NCBI GenBank assembly: GCA_021464415.1
Contig: CM038467.1
Coordinates: forward strand, 18,625,127 to 18,689,126
Reading direction: 5' to 3'
DNA: 64,000 bases
DNA from: Lonicera japonica
Lineage: Eukaryota > Streptophyta > Magnoliopsida > Dipsacales > Caprifoliaceae
Positions 47,001 to 60,106 of this stretch are shown piece after piece (position 1 is the first letter of the stretch; each line of letters opens with the position of its first letter). The notes below the pieces were generated by a model. The model was not told the origin of the DNA. It saw only the letters and a list, made by a program, of their open reading frames with translations, and ran no database searches. A program made the position numbers and the translations under genes.

Positions 47001-50000
47001 TCAACTGAATTTGGTTATAAATATTTTATAGGTTAGAATATCCTTAATAAGTTGGGTTTTGGGTGAGTTTTTCTAAAATCGAGGTTAATATGAATTTCAC
47101 AACAAAAATGATGTACAAGTGACTTAATCATATATATGTACATTAATTTGTGGATAAAGTGATAAATGATAATTTCAATCACTGCCCAGTGAACTAGTTA
47201 CCTAGGTATAATTTGCGATGTACGTAGGATACAATAAAATAGTGATATATAATATATGTTTACAATAAGTTTGTCTATACTTAGTTATCGTGCCTTCAAT
47301 TATAAATTATACGTGTTTATGACTTATTTAGGCGTATACTTATTTGTAAATAAATGAACTTTATATAACATTAGGTTATATATTTACTTAATTTATTAAT
47401 TATGTAAAATAACCTTTAAATGGTATTATCAACTCCCATCAAATTGAATCTAATCATAGATATAGAAAGCGTATTAATTTGAGAATAACAAATAATATTG
47501 AGAACCATAAAGGGTTATAAAATATTTTTTTTTGTATCGAGTAATTCTTGTTTCTTTTATTTATGTTCACGTTAATATATAGTGTATATCAACGTAAGTA
47601 TCTATATTCCATAAAAAGAAACATATCAATATTATTAATGAGGGAAAAAAAAGTCATCCCCAATTCACCCTTGTATAACTAATATCAATAACAATTGAAC
47701 TACATGCTCTATTACAAATCGTCTCTACTAACATAAAATGTAAGAATGTCTTACCATTATTGAACATACAATATTTTTTTGTTTTGTGTTTTCTATTATA
47801 TAATAAATTCATGTATGTATAAAAATAAGACGGGTACATGTATTACGCGTGTGTTTGTGTTTAGTTAGATGAAAAAATGGAGGTCTTGAAGAGTTGACGA
47901 CTTGACAAGAAGTTTTAATTATAAAATTAACACATTGGGTTAGCTAAGCCCTCTTTCAGACCATTATTTTAACTATTATCCAAAATTTTGTGACGTATAA
48001 AATAGATATTTTATACACAATTGACTTTCTCTAAAACAACATACATCGTAGAAAAATAATGTATAAGTATAACTTGTATGACAAAATTACGTAAACAAAA
48101 CCAAAAGTTTTGTTTGCATGTTATCACCAATGGCTCAGTTGATCACTACTAGAGGTGAGATAGAAATTTATAAGCGATGGAGATTTACTATTGTGATTTG
48201 CATGTTAGTTTTATTTTTGAAAAAAAAAAGTAAATATACATACCACTATTAGTTTGATTTGATTTTATGTTCCTTTTTAAAATATAAAATGATAATTTTA
48301 AATACTATCAATTTGTAATTCAACATTAATTAAAGAAATATTAAGTATTAATTTACTGTTTTAAAGTTTGAAAAATAAACAAAAATTTGAATAAAATTAG
48401 CACTTAAAGAAAAAATTTACAAACTACGTATGTGGTTGAGCTATTACCCATAAACATATATAAATATAAAACAATTCATATTTTAGCTCAAGTAATAGTA
48501 ATTAAATGGAACGTCCCGGTCCATTTCTTTTCCCCTTTGGAGAATAATCCGAACCTAAAATCTTTTTATATACAAAATAAAAATAAATGAAGAAGTGGAA
48601 AAAGACGAGATTCGTGGCCTAGAAATATTTGGCGTGGGTCAGTTGTTTGTCCTGTCATCAGATATTCAGATAAAATCAAAGGGAAGAGACAAATACATCC
48701 AACCATATATATAATTAAAAGGAAACAGCTATTGGATTGGAGTTGGACTCTTCGTTGGTGTTTGATCTTGCCCTTTATTTGACTTTGATGTTGCAATTAA
48801 ATTTATCGATCATTCCAGAAGTCGCATGCAATTTTAAACTATCCAATTTTTTTCTTGATTTATTATTATAACTTTAAGATTTAAAATTTATTTTTCTTTA
48901 TTTAGTATATTTAAATTTAGAACTGGGTTAATAATTCGAATAATTTTATATATTCATCAAAAAGAAAAATAAAATATTGTACATAAGATGATGAGTTAAA
49001 ATTCTCGCAATGATAAGGTAATATTTCCTCCCGTGCACATTTTTTTTTACATATTTCTTGTAAGGCGTAATTTTACTTTTGTAAAAGTAAATTGCATATG
49101 TTATGTAAATAAATAAAACCATCTACAATTATCGATTACACAGAATAAATTGGATAAAACCTATCAAATTGCATAATTAACAATTCAAATATTGTATAAT
49201 TTTAACACAACCAATCTTATAAAATAATTTGTATATATAGTCGCGTTTAATCCAACTTAAATTAGTTCAACTATATTATATGTTCATCATCTTATAATTT
49301 TGCTTCGTGTTCATATTGCACTGAACATATCGTGTCAAGATATTCGTGCTCTCAAGCTTTAGCAAAAGTTAATTTAATTTTACAAAAGTTTTTAACTTTA
49401 ATTTTGTGCCAAAAAAATAAATAAATGAAATTTGAAAGATACAAATACATTATTTTAAAAAAGGAAATAGGATACACATCTTCGGATTATGTACTTTAGT
49501 CCTTCTTCCTCTATCTACTTGCGCTTTGAATTATTTTTGTTTTCAATCATATTATTGAATTATTAATTGTTTCAAGATTGTGATTCCCACTTCTTTTATA
49601 GAAATAAATAAAATTCTGAAATTTGTTTGATTGAAACCCTCTTTGCGCTGCAACAAAAATTTATTACCATTTGCACTGTCGTGTTATTGCTCATTATGCA
49701 TGATGAACAAATATCATTTTTGGCTCCCTAATTTCATTGTTACAGGCCAAATCGACTAAATCCTATACGAATCAATAAAATAAAGATCAAATAGCATGAG
49801 CAACGTAACACGATTTTACTAATCTTTAACATAAATGAGCCATATCTACTTTTATAAGTGAATCATTATAGAATATGAGTGTGCTCATTTTTTTTTATAT
49901 AAGCGAGATACAGATATATCCAGAATTCAATTTTTTATTTTTTTTGAATAATTCACCTTATCTTTATAAGAATAATAATTTACCACCTTGAATAGCCCGA

Positions 50001-50010
50001 AAGTGTGCTC
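44074..50010. other. Six kb of AT-rich intergenic DNA
   Basis: No protein or RNA gene recognised. Words such as gagtcgagtctggatatacgg near 45650-45760 look like the edge of an old retroelement. Open frames here are short. Confidence 0.45.
46411..46742. repeat. Diverged tandem duplication, period about 205 bp
   Basis: The segment from about 46405 to 46542 (with ttctatattaattaac and aatatattgtcaatta) recurs from about 46610 to 46742 (with ttccatattaattaac and aatatattgttaatt). The match is clear but imperfect. Confidence 0.6.
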
Positions 50011-51500
50011 ATCTTTAACAATGCGTTTGGATTGAGGGAATGTGCATGAAAGGAAAGGAAAAGAGGAGGAAGGAATGAAGGATTGCATTTCACTTATTTA
50101 GATAGATTTATAAGAGGGAGTGGAGAGGAAATTGAAGGATTGAGCCAATCCCCTCTATTCTTTAATGGGATTTTTTGAGTTTGTCCCCTACTATTAATTC
50201 AAAACTTAACTTACCTCCCTGTTTTACTAAGCCTTTGAGTTACCCTCCATGATTTGACGGAATACTAACTCCGTCCCATTTTTTGTCCCTTTGACGATTT
50301 TGCCCTTACTGTTCATCATTTTCTTCCCTCAATGATTATTCAAGAACCCTAAAAATAGTTTTAACTTTATCTCTCTAAAATTAGTTAATTTGGGGATCAA
50401 ATTTTAATTCGAATATTTAAATCTTAAATTTCAAATCTCAAGTTTTATTGCATATCTTTCAATCGTGCCAAGGAGATGATGAAGAAATATTACATAGGTG
50501 AGAAAGAGTGAGGAAATAAGGGAGAAAGAAAATAAAGGAAAATGGGTTCATCATCGTCATTTTTAAAAACGATTTTAGAAAGAAGGTGAATAGTGAACCC
50601 ATTTTTGAAAAAGAAGATTCATCTTGAAAAAGAAGATGAATAATAAAGGGATTTGGATTTGTAAATTGGGTATGAAAATAGGTTTACTAATAGAAATAAT
50701 TTTGGATTTTGAAATTGGGTATAAAAATGGGTTTATTGTTGAAAATGGTTTTGGATTCATCTTTGAAGAAGAAGATGAATAGTAAACCCATTTTTGTATT
50801 TCATATTTAAAGAAGAAGATAAATAACAAACAACTTTTGGATTTGTAAATCGGGTTTACTAATATAAATAATTTTGGATTTCAAAATTAGTAAACCCATT
50901 TTTTTTATTTCACATTTGAAGAAGAAGATGAATAGTAAACAATTTATGAATTTGTAAATTGGTTTACTAATAGAAACAATTTTGGATTTCGAAATTAGGT
51001 TTATTGAAGAAGAAGAAGAAGAAGAAGAAGAAGATGATGATGATGAATAGTAAACAAATGGGTAATTTGGTCCAAGAAATTAAGAAATTAACGGAGTTAG
51101 CATTATGTGAAACGCCATGGGGTAACTCAAATGATTAATAAAATAGGGGGTAAGTTGAGTTTTGAATTAATAATAAGAGGCAAACTCAAAAAACCCATTC
51201 TTTAATTTTGTTTCTTTCCAATATTAGGAGGATTGGGAGGTAAAGGAAAAGTTTTTAATGATTTTTTTACGTTATTTCAAATTTAATCATAATTTGTTAA
51301 TAATATATTAAATCACATTTATTTCTTTTTTTTTTTTCTATCCAAACAAAATTTATGTTCATTCCATTCTTTTTCATCATTAACTATTCAAACAACAATA
51401 AAATTAAACTCATCCCCTTCCATTCTATTTCATTCATTTCTCACATAATTAACTATTTCCTTTTCACCATTCCTCTTCAATCCAAATGAGCTGTAAAGAT
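50011..51500. mobile_element. Outer MITE interrupted by a Mutator-like element
   Basis: The left end has ATCTTTAACA then GTTTGGATTGAGGGAATG. The inverted right end has ATCTTTACA then ATTTGGATTGAAGAGGAATG, so the ends are inverted repeats. The interior is broken at 50167-51196 by the element below. No target duplication could be fixed. Confidence 0.55.
50167..51196. mobile_element. Mutator-like element with long TIRs (1.03 kb)
   Basis: An exact 10-bp direct repeat attctttaat flanks it (50157-50166 and 51197-51206). The terminal inverted repeats run for about 90 bp; left GGGATTTTTTGAGTTTGTCC, right inverted GGGTTTTTTGAGTTTGCCTC. Long TIRs with a 9-10 bp duplication fit Mutator-like elements. 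The interior has imperfect tandem units containing gaagaagatgaatagtaaac (about 50600-50960) and a (GAA)n(GAT)n microsatellite at about 51006-51046. No transposase. Confidence 0.8.
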
Positions 51501-51606
51501 ACGAAAAATTAGTTTACTTATTCTCAAGTTAATTTGGCTTGCAATGATGTTTTATCCTTTTTTTTAGCTTAAAAAAATAGTAATATTATCAAAATAATTC
51601 TAATTA

Positions 51607-51994
51607 AGGGTAAAAAACACTAAACCCCCTAAAACTATCACTTTTTTGCACTAAACTCCCTCATTTTCTAAAAGTGACACTAAACCCCCCTAAACTATTA
51701 GATGTTATCACTTAACCCTTAAAATTACATAAATGCCCTTGTAAATAAATGCCTTTTTATAGATTAAGGGGTAAAGTGTCAAATTGTGATAATTTAGAGA
51801 GATTTAGTGCCAAAAAGTTATAGTTTAAGGGGATTTAGTGTTTTTTATCCAATTTTGTATAAGAGCATTTATGTAATTTTGAGAGTTAATTGATAACATC
51901 TAATAATTTAGGCGGGTTTAATGTTACTTTTAGAAGATGAGAGAGTTTAATGCAAAAAAATAATAATTTAAAAGAATTTAGTATTTTTTACCCT
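51607..51994. mobile_element. Foldback MITE upstream of the LRR kinase gene
   Basis: The left arm (from AGGGTAAAAAACACTAAACC) and the right arm (inverted AGGGTAAAAAATACTAAATT) are complementary over about 130 bp, with phrases such as ttagatgttatca and aaaattacataaatgc in both. A third, partial copy of the arm occurs inside. The element could form a long hairpin RNA. Confidence 0.75.
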
Positions 51995-52943
51995 ATAATT
52001 AATACTAAAGTAACAAACAACATTAATAAAAAGTATACATTATAATTTTCCAACACAACACTATTTGAAGAAAAAATTTATTACTTTGGGCAATGCATTT
52101 GAGAAATAATACGGAGTACTATATATAAAATATTAAATGCTCTGAAAACTTAGTTATGAATAGTAAAATACAGATCACTGATAATCTGATAATATATACC
52201 CCCTTCTCTTCCTTCCCTATTCACCACTGAGAAAGAGACAGACTGATACATACATACAAACACACACATATATATATATATATAGGAAGTTTAATAATAT
52301 TTTTAGGATTTGAAAGCATAGCTGGATTGGGAGAATATAACGGCGGTGGTCAAACCACACCGGACTTGGCTCAGACAAAGGCTAGGGTTTGGTCGAGCCT
52401 TTATTTAACTTTCCGGCAAAAGTTTTGCCAAATCTCAGACCCAACAACCTTTTTCCATTCATCAATGTCAGCATTATTATTATATTATATTTATATTATA
52501 TTATATTATAGATATGTGTGTGATATTTTTAAACCTTTTTCTCTCTCTCTAGATGCAGCAGTATTTTAGAGAGAGATTCTTGATCACCCTTCAGTCCTCT
52601 CTCTCACTAAAAAGTTAGTTTTGACCATTTTTATTTTAAAACTGTATTATTCATTTTCTCTTTCTAAACTGAAAGAAAGAAGATAGAGAGAGATTGGGGG
52701 CGTGGTTGTATCAGAAAAGAAAGAAGCAAAGATTACGAAACACTGGTTGTATATTCGAATCAAAGACTGTGATCATATAAGGTAAGTGTATTAATGTAGT
52801 ATCCATATATGAAAAACAATCCCTAATTTTGCTACACACATTTCACATTCACACTCAATAAATACACATTATATACAGAATAGTGAAAAGAAGAACATGA
52901 AGTCTAGGTTTAGAAGAAGAAGATCATTGAAAGGTTATTAGCC
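51995..52943 (+). promoter_or_regulatory. Promoter and 5' UTR of the LRR kinase gene
   Basis: A TA-rich stretch at about 52265-52285 could hold the TATA box, and a CT-rich tract (52540-52552) lies downstream. A likely 5' UTR intron runs from a strong donor (AAG then GTAAGT, 52782) to an acceptor ending TATACAG (52878), 97 bp. Another possible acceptor is TTATTAG just before the start codon. The exact transcription start cannot be told from sequence. Confidence 0.4.
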
Positions 52944-55900
52944 ATGGCGGATACAAAGGGCATATTAGGGTTTTTCCTTCTGCTCTTACTCATTCACTCT
53001 ACATTCCAACAATTGAATTCACGCGTAGAGAGAGCGGCTTTGCTTCAACTCAGATCATCTTTAGGCTTAAGAAGCAAAGAGTGGCCGATAAAATCAGACC
53101 CTTGCTTAATCTGGGCCGGTATTCAATGCTTTAATGGCAGAGTTACTGGGATCAATATCTCAGGGTTTAAGCGAACTCGACTTGGTTATCAAAACCCCCA
53201 ATTCTCCGTTGAAGCCCTAGCCAATTTCAGTCAATTGGCGACTTTTAATGCTTCTGGGTTTGCTCTTCCGGGTTCTATCCCCGATTGGTTTGGGCAAAGG
53301 CTCAGTGCACTCCAAATGCTCGATCTAAGGTCTTGTTCCATTGTTGGTGCTATTCCTTCTAATCTTGGAAATATGACTAATCTCACTGCTCTTTATTTAT
53401 CCGATAATACTCTTACTGGTATAATCCCTTCTACTTTGGGTCAATTGTTGGGTCTTTTGGTTCTTGACCTTGGGCAGAATTCACTCACTGGATCCATTCC
53501 TTTGTCTTTTGCGTCTCTTGGGAATCTCACCTTGCTTGACATGTCCTCCAATTTCTTGTCCGGATCATTCCCTCCTGGTATTGGTACTCTTTCCAAGCTT
53601 CAATTCTTGAATCTTTCTAGTAATAGTCTCTCTTCTGCGATTCCTGCTCAACTTGGAAATCTATCTAGTTTGGTTGACCTTGATCTGAGCTCCAATTCTT
53701 TTTCTGGGTTAGTGCCTCAAGATTTGAGAGGTTTAAGGAATTTGCAGAAAATGCTAATCGGGAACAATTTGCTTGCTGGTTCTCTGTCTGGTAACTTGTT
53801 TACTCGTTTAACGCGATTGCAGATTCTAGCTGTGAATCACAATGATTTCACCGGGGAACTTCCTGATATTTTATGGTCAATGCCCCAATTGCGCTTTCTT
53901 GATGCCGCGGGAAATAATTTCACCGGTACCCTACCCAATCTTAGTTCGAATGCTAATACTTCTTCTGGTGCAGTATTCAACCTCTCTCAGAATCTGTTTT
54001 ATGGAGGTCTCACATCCCTACTCAGGGGGTTCAATTCTTTGGATCTGTCTGGCAATTATTTCCAAGGCAAGGTTCCAGATTACAGCATTAGTAATGTATC
54101 TCTTAGTAGAAATTGCCTTCAAAATGTTTCAAGCCAGAGAACTTTGGCAGAATGTGCATCGTTCTACGCCGAGAGGGGTTTGACATTTGATAATTTTGGA
54201 GTGCCAAGTGCCCCACAATCTCCTCACCCTAAAGGTGACAATAAGAGAGGCAAAAAAGTATACATAATAGTCGGAGTTCTTGGGGGTCTTGTGTTTATTG
54301 CACTTTTGGTAACTTTGCTGGTACTGCTGATATTGTGCACCCGTAAGAGGGCCACAACGAATCAAAGAGGCACCGGTGTGGGGCCTGTTCCTACGGGTGC
54401 TACTCCATCATCACCACCTGGGGTGCCCTTGAACTTTTCTTCTTTAGGGGAAGCATTCACATTTCAACAGATTCTTCAAGCCACGAGTGAGTTCAGTGAT
54501 GTAAACCTCATTAAACATGGCCATTCTGGTGATCTCTTTCGCGGTATCTTGGAAGGTGGAATCCCTGTAGTCATCAAAAAGGTTGATTTAGGTTCGGTCA
54601 AAAAGGAAGCTTACATGGTGGAGCTGGATTTTTTCAGTAAGGTTTCTCATCCCCGATTAGTCCCCCTCTTGGGTCATTGCTTGGAAAACGAGAATGAGAA
54701 GCTTTTGGTTTACAAGTATATGCCAAATGGGGACCTTTCAAATTCTTTGTTCAGGAAAACCGATACAGACGATGACAGATTACAGTCGTTGGATTGGATA
54801 ACGAGACTAAAAATTGCCACCGGAGCAGCAGAGGGTCTGTCTTATCTGCATCATGAATGTAATCCGCCACTTGTTCACAGGTATTTTACGCTTAATTTAA
54901 TGTTTTCTTTACAACAAAGAGTTTCACCGCGCCATTATTGTTCGTTATATTAACCATTTGTCACTGTACGGGTTGTTCCCACTTTTGACCTCATCAACTT
55001 TTAAGTATATTCATGATCATTAATGTAGCATGAAATGTATCAAGAGAAACGCCAAGCGCTACGTCAGGCAACAATTTTTTAACACATGTGGATGTGGTGG
55101 ACATGCATGCGTCACGTCGATTTAATTTGTTATAAAGGTTCATCAAAATATCATAATCAGAACATCAATGAATGTAAGTATACATAATAAATGTAATTAT
55201 GTACGACTTGTTACTATGCAAAAGCATTGCCTAATAACCATTATTTCTCCAAGTTGGGACGGTGAGCGGGTATAGGTTATACCCGGTGTCAACTAATTCG
55301 TGGACTACCTCTACGTACTGTGAATTGGGTGTACCGACCCCAAACAGAAACATTTGCGACCCAACACGCCAACTCTAGCGACCCCCAATTTTGACTTGAA
55401 TAGACATATGAAAAGTGATGTATTTCATATAAACAAACAAATATAGCAGAAATATCAAGGTTCTACTATAATATTTACTTATCTGTATTGATAAAACTTG
55501 ACTACATGTTTCTAAACGAATTGCCACCGACATATCTTTCCAACTAAGCCTACCCCCACCGCATCACGTACCAAGCTAGGTAACGTACCCCGTACTAGAA
55601 CAACGTACCAAAGCGTACGACAAATTAGGTAATATTGGTTATACCTCTGGATTCACCTACACAAAGCGTTTGCTCTAATGCTTTTTGAGCTATTTAAGTC
55701 ATTGTTCAATGTTCTGCCCTAGCACTTTTCAGGATGTGCTCTCTTATACAGTATAAATGCATCAATGAATATATTTCTATATAGTTATGTCCTCGAAAGT
55801 CCTAGATTTTTTAACTGTATTTTATGTTGGCTTTTATGCAAATCAGTTTTGTGTTGAGGGTTACCACTCTAGATTGGGCCTGTCAGATTCAAAACACTTT

Positions 55901-58900
55901 GGGAAACATTCTCAAAGATAGTTGGAAATATATAAGCTTTGAGGATGCATTGGAAACATTGGGATAACAAATGGGGACCAAAGAATCGCATTTTTTAAAT
56001 TCCTCTTACTTCCGTTACTTTATTAGTTTTTCCTTCATTATTTGTTCTTTTAGTTTATTGAATTACTCTCCCTTTAAACTATTAGGAAAAATGAAAAGAA
56101 TTTTGGCCATAATCTTCGGTCGGGTTCTAAAAAGAGAGTTATATTGGCCCTTTACGTCATGATGTGTAAGTTTTCCCATTTCTCCTATTGTTTCACACCA
56201 GCAGTTCCAGTTACAGTAACCGAGTTAGAGAAAAATGGTTGAAAACACTGGGTTAAGGTTTACGAAATATTATTTACAATAGTAGAAACAAGTGTTCGCT
56301 GGAAGCTTAGAAAATCATTTAGTATGGAGAAACTTATTTGAAAATAGCATTGGAATATAGATCTTTCGCTATTGTCTTTCTTTGTATGTATATTTTCTGT
56401 ATAGAAGCTCTGATTTGTGTTGATTGAGCAGTATGTGAAACCCTAAATAAACATAAAATGAAATTGAATATGTAATAAATCCTGATGCACCATAGCTGCT
56501 GTTTGATTATGTTTTAATAAGGTAGACCTGCCGTCATCAGTCCTTGATTTTGTAGTTACCTCCTCTTATACTTGCTTTTAGCAGTGGCAATAAATAAAAG
56601 AATACCCAAGTCTTAAAGTCCATTTTTTGGCTCAAATTTATCTTGTACTTGCTTGGTAAAAATATGCCCAAAGCTGCAATTACTAACAAGCTTTTTTTTT
56701 TTTTACTAAAATTTATTTTGGGTTAATGAAGAGATGTACAAGCCAGCAGTATTCTTCTTGATGATAAATTTGAAGTGCGGTTAGGGAGCCTAAGTGAGGT
56801 CTGTGCTCAAGAAGGGGACGCTCATCAAAGCATGATTACCAGATTGCTGCGGTTACCAACGTAAGTTAATCCTTGATGTTGCTCTTATTAAGCAGTTTTG
56901 AACTATATTTAAAAAGAAAATAGTTTATATAGATATTCAAACCCTGGCCATGCATTTAGTCTTTCACGTGGGCAATAATCCTCCCAGTTTTTGTTCTTTT
57001 CTAGTGGAAAGTTTTTGCTACCAAGCTAGTTGGTAACTTTCTGTAGTACTTCAATTCATATACAGTTCTTTTGGATAGATGACAGCGTATAGTCTCTTAG
57101 ATTTTATGTTCTAAAGATATTCCGTGATTCCAGTATTATGTCAAAACTAATTGTATGGCCGTTTGCATCTATTGTCGTTTCATTGGATTTCTAAATCGGG
57201 AACTGATCCTTGTAAATTAGTTTTGTAATTCCTAGTTGTTCCTCATGTTATTAGAAATATTCTTCAATAATATTTGGTAAGTTGGTTTTCAAAACTCAAT
57301 GTTCAATGGTGTGACTGTTTACACGCAACTTGCTGCGGAAGCGAACTTCAAACTTCATTTACACATTTGTTCCTAGAAATATATTGATAACTTAGTATAA
57401 TCTGAAACTGTGATATTCACCAACTTAATAAAATTCTTTGTTTGAAATGGGGCAGCCTTCTTTGTTTATGATAAAAAAATAAAAATGGGGCAGCCTTTGA
57501 TCTTTTATTTTGATATTTATATGTCATGCCTACTTTTGTAATCAACAGAATTGAAACAAGAAGCTAGGTTAAACATGATTTTGATGATGTTCATGTAAAC
57601 TAACTTATTCACTATGCCACTTTTTGCATGCACTTTTTGTTTCGTAAATGCCTTTTTCTTTATTACATAAAAACGGAAACTGAATGAAAACTCACACGGA
57701 AGTTTTTTTTTGCTTTATTGCTTTTGTATTGCATATATATCATATATGTATGTTTGCTTGTTTGAGTTTTTAACAAGGACTTCTCTTGATTATATGCAGG
57801 ACATCTGAACAAGGTGCTTCTGGTACGTACAGTATTTATCATTTTTTTCCATGCTGTTTCTTGTTTTTGTCTATCAATATATTGACGTATTTATATTCTA
57901 AGTGAAATTCTGCTTGTAAGATACACTTAGTGGTTCTTCGGTATCCTATTACTCCCATCATCCCAAATTAAGAGTCATTATTAATTTTCAAACTTTTCTA
58001 GAAAATGCTAATTCTAATCTAATCAATGGTATTACTTTTTTCTTTACTATCTTGATCTTTGATAATTGATTCTTAAAACTTTGACTCACTCAAGCATAAT
58101 ATTAGTAGAATACTAGAATATCGCTCAAACTTAATCTGAGTGGTAACTCGTCCTTCCTAGTGGCACTCTTTTGGCTATGAAACCGGGATGTATGAGACAG
58201 GATATTTATTTCTGATGTGAGTTTTGTGAACTTTTCGATGGTTTTAAAAGGTAAGTCATTTTGATGTGCCCATGCCATATGGGAAATAGCGTCTATTGAT
58301 TTTATGAAGTGAGAGAAAAGTAAACCTCTCTTACATTGCCGTAGATGATGTTTACTCATTAAATTGCTTATAGACAAGTATGTATCTAATGACGGTAGCC
58401 TCTTGTTAAGAAAAGATGGATGTGTTGGATTTCCTACTGTAGAAATTGGCTTTTGATGAAACATTGAAGTGATTTTTAGAGTTGTATGTTGGCAGCTTAG
58501 CATACAAGTTTGGCGGGGTCTATATAAAAAAAATTCGCATAATAATTTGACATGTCCTTCATAAGTTATACCCAGAAATTAACTTTGGACAGTTGGTTTA
58601 CCACCTAAAGTCTAATCTGTCCTTCCCTTGTCTTTGGTTTTGACGCCTTTGTTATTTGGCTCTATTTATCGTCAATTATTATGTTTCTTACACAAAGAAT
58701 ACATTGTCAGGGTTACTAAAGATTATATGAGAGAATAGAGATTACTACAAACAGTAGATCTCAACTGGCTCGATATTTGACATGTAAAGTGATTCTAATG
58801 ACTAAATTGTCCTTCTTTGGACATGGCCAGGTACACATACGGCAACATGTGCCTACGACGTTTACTGCTTTGGGAAAGTGTTGCTCGAGCTAGTAACAGG

Positions 58901-59432
58901 TAAACTGGGAATCAGCGCGTCCACTTCAAAAGATTGGTTGGAAGCTACGCTACCATACATCAGCATCTACGATAAGGAACTTGTGACCAACATTGTGGAC
59001 CCTTCTCTAATAATAGACGAAGACTTATTAGAGGAAGTGTGGGCCATGGCCGTGGTCGCCAGGTCCTGCCTCAACCCAAAGCCTTCGAGGCGTCCCCTCA
59101 TGAGATACATTCTCAAAGCCTTAGAAAATCCGGCGAAGGTAGTGAGAGAAGAGAACACTAGCTCTGCCAGGCTTAGAGCCACTTCCTCTAGAGGGTCTTG
59201 GAATGCTGCCCTTTTCGGTGGCAGCTGGCGGCACAGTTCCTCTGACGTGGCGGCTGTTCCAGCAGGATCTGCCAGCAAGGCGGAAGGGGGGAGTAGGACG
59301 ACGGGTTCTCAGGGGAGTGGTGGGCAGAATGCTGGTGGTGGGGCTGATAATTCGTCTTCGACAAGACGGCATTCTAGTAGAGATATATGCCCGGAGCCGT
59401 TGGATGATGTGGAGAGATTGCATGAGGATTAG
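52944..59432 (+). CDS. LRR receptor-like (pseudo)kinase, At2g16250-like, 896 aa
   Basis: Coding exons are 52944-54880, 56732-56860, 57800-57822 and 58831-59432; all three introns are GT-AG and keep frame. The protein has a signal peptide (about 1-22), an N-terminal cap with a Cys pair (C54, C62), about ten LRRs (about 120-380), a juxtamembrane NRGKK segment, one membrane helix (about 439-465) and a kinase-like domain (about 505-780). It should sit in the plasma membrane with LRRs outside; the ligand is unknown. The kinase core is degenerate. The glycine loop reads HGHSGDL. VIKK (K545/K546) keeps a lysine. HRD (645-647) is present, but the following Lys and Asn are Gln649 and Ser652, DFG aligns to Ser-Leu-Ser (665-667), and no APE motif is visible. 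The C-terminal tail is rich in Ser, Gly and Arg. The similarity to Arabidopsis At2g16250 (LRR-III type) is from memory of that family. Exon 3 is only 23 nt, so automated gene finders may miss it. Confidence 0.93.
54881..56731 (+). other. Intron 1 of the LRR kinase gene (1.85 kb)
   Basis: Donor CAG then GTATTT; acceptor ATGAAG. No gene or transposon recognised inside. The short frame at 55971-56162 has no domain. Confidence 0.8.
56861..58830 (+). other. Introns 2 and 3 of the LRR kinase gene around a 23-nt exon
   Basis: Intron 2 is 56861-57799 (GTAAGT to TATGCAG). Intron 3 is 57823-58830 (GTACGT to GGCCAG). The minus-strand frame at 58102-58503 inside intron 3 has no familiar domain and is not called. 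Confidence 0.75.
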
Positions 59433-60106
59433 AAGAGAAGGGAAGAGGGTGGGGTGGGGTGGTTGTTCTTGATTCTTTGTTAATAACACAGCAGGGGCTC
59501 CCCATTTGAGTGCCTTTTGCTTGTAGGGTACCTTATATACAAATTAGACATTTTGGGATTGTTGTGGTTGTTGAAGCCATTTTTTGTTGTTAGTGTGGGG
59601 GGTGTGCACAGGAACCCCCTTGAGGGAAATGAATGTTGGAATTTGAGGGGAGGGTGGCAACTACATCAAATTGTTTTATGGGGTTTTGTTTAGAGATGGA
59701 GTTTAGAGAGAGTTATTTCTTTTTCTTTTTTCCCCCCTTTTTTGGTTGATGTGGCTTGTTTATGGTAGAGAAAACAAGCTAAAGTTTTTTACAGAGTGTA
59801 ATTGATATTTGTTAGTGATCCTCCTCTTGTCAAATGTAAATTGTTGTGGCCCCTTATTCTTCCAATTAGGAGGGGGGAAAAGCTCAAGAGATATATCGTG
59901 TTCTTGTTTTATTTCTGAATCATTTCATTGCTCAGCCGTCTACAGTAGCTACCTTGATTATTTAGTTAGACTAGATTTATTTCACGATATTGAGTTGAGC
60001 TTGTTGGCGAGATTAATTGATGAATGTGTTTTATGTTAAAAAGCACCTACTTGTGTTAAGTTGGATCCTATTTGAGTCATTCAGTAAATGGGTATTTATG
60101 TATATT
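59433..60106 (+). other. 3' UTR and flank of the LRR kinase gene
   Basis: Downstream of the TAG stop the sequence is GT-rich with T-tracts, suitable for a 3' UTR. The polyadenylation site was not fixed. No other gene. Confidence 0.5.

Noticed and set aside
50520..51050. Possible CRISPR-like or satellite array from repeated gaagaagatgaatag units
   Set aside because: Units are irregular, without conserved spacers, and belong to a Mutator-like element in a plant genome.
58102..58503. 133-codon minus-strand frame
   Set aside because: Falls inside intron 3 of the kinase gene and shows no domain.
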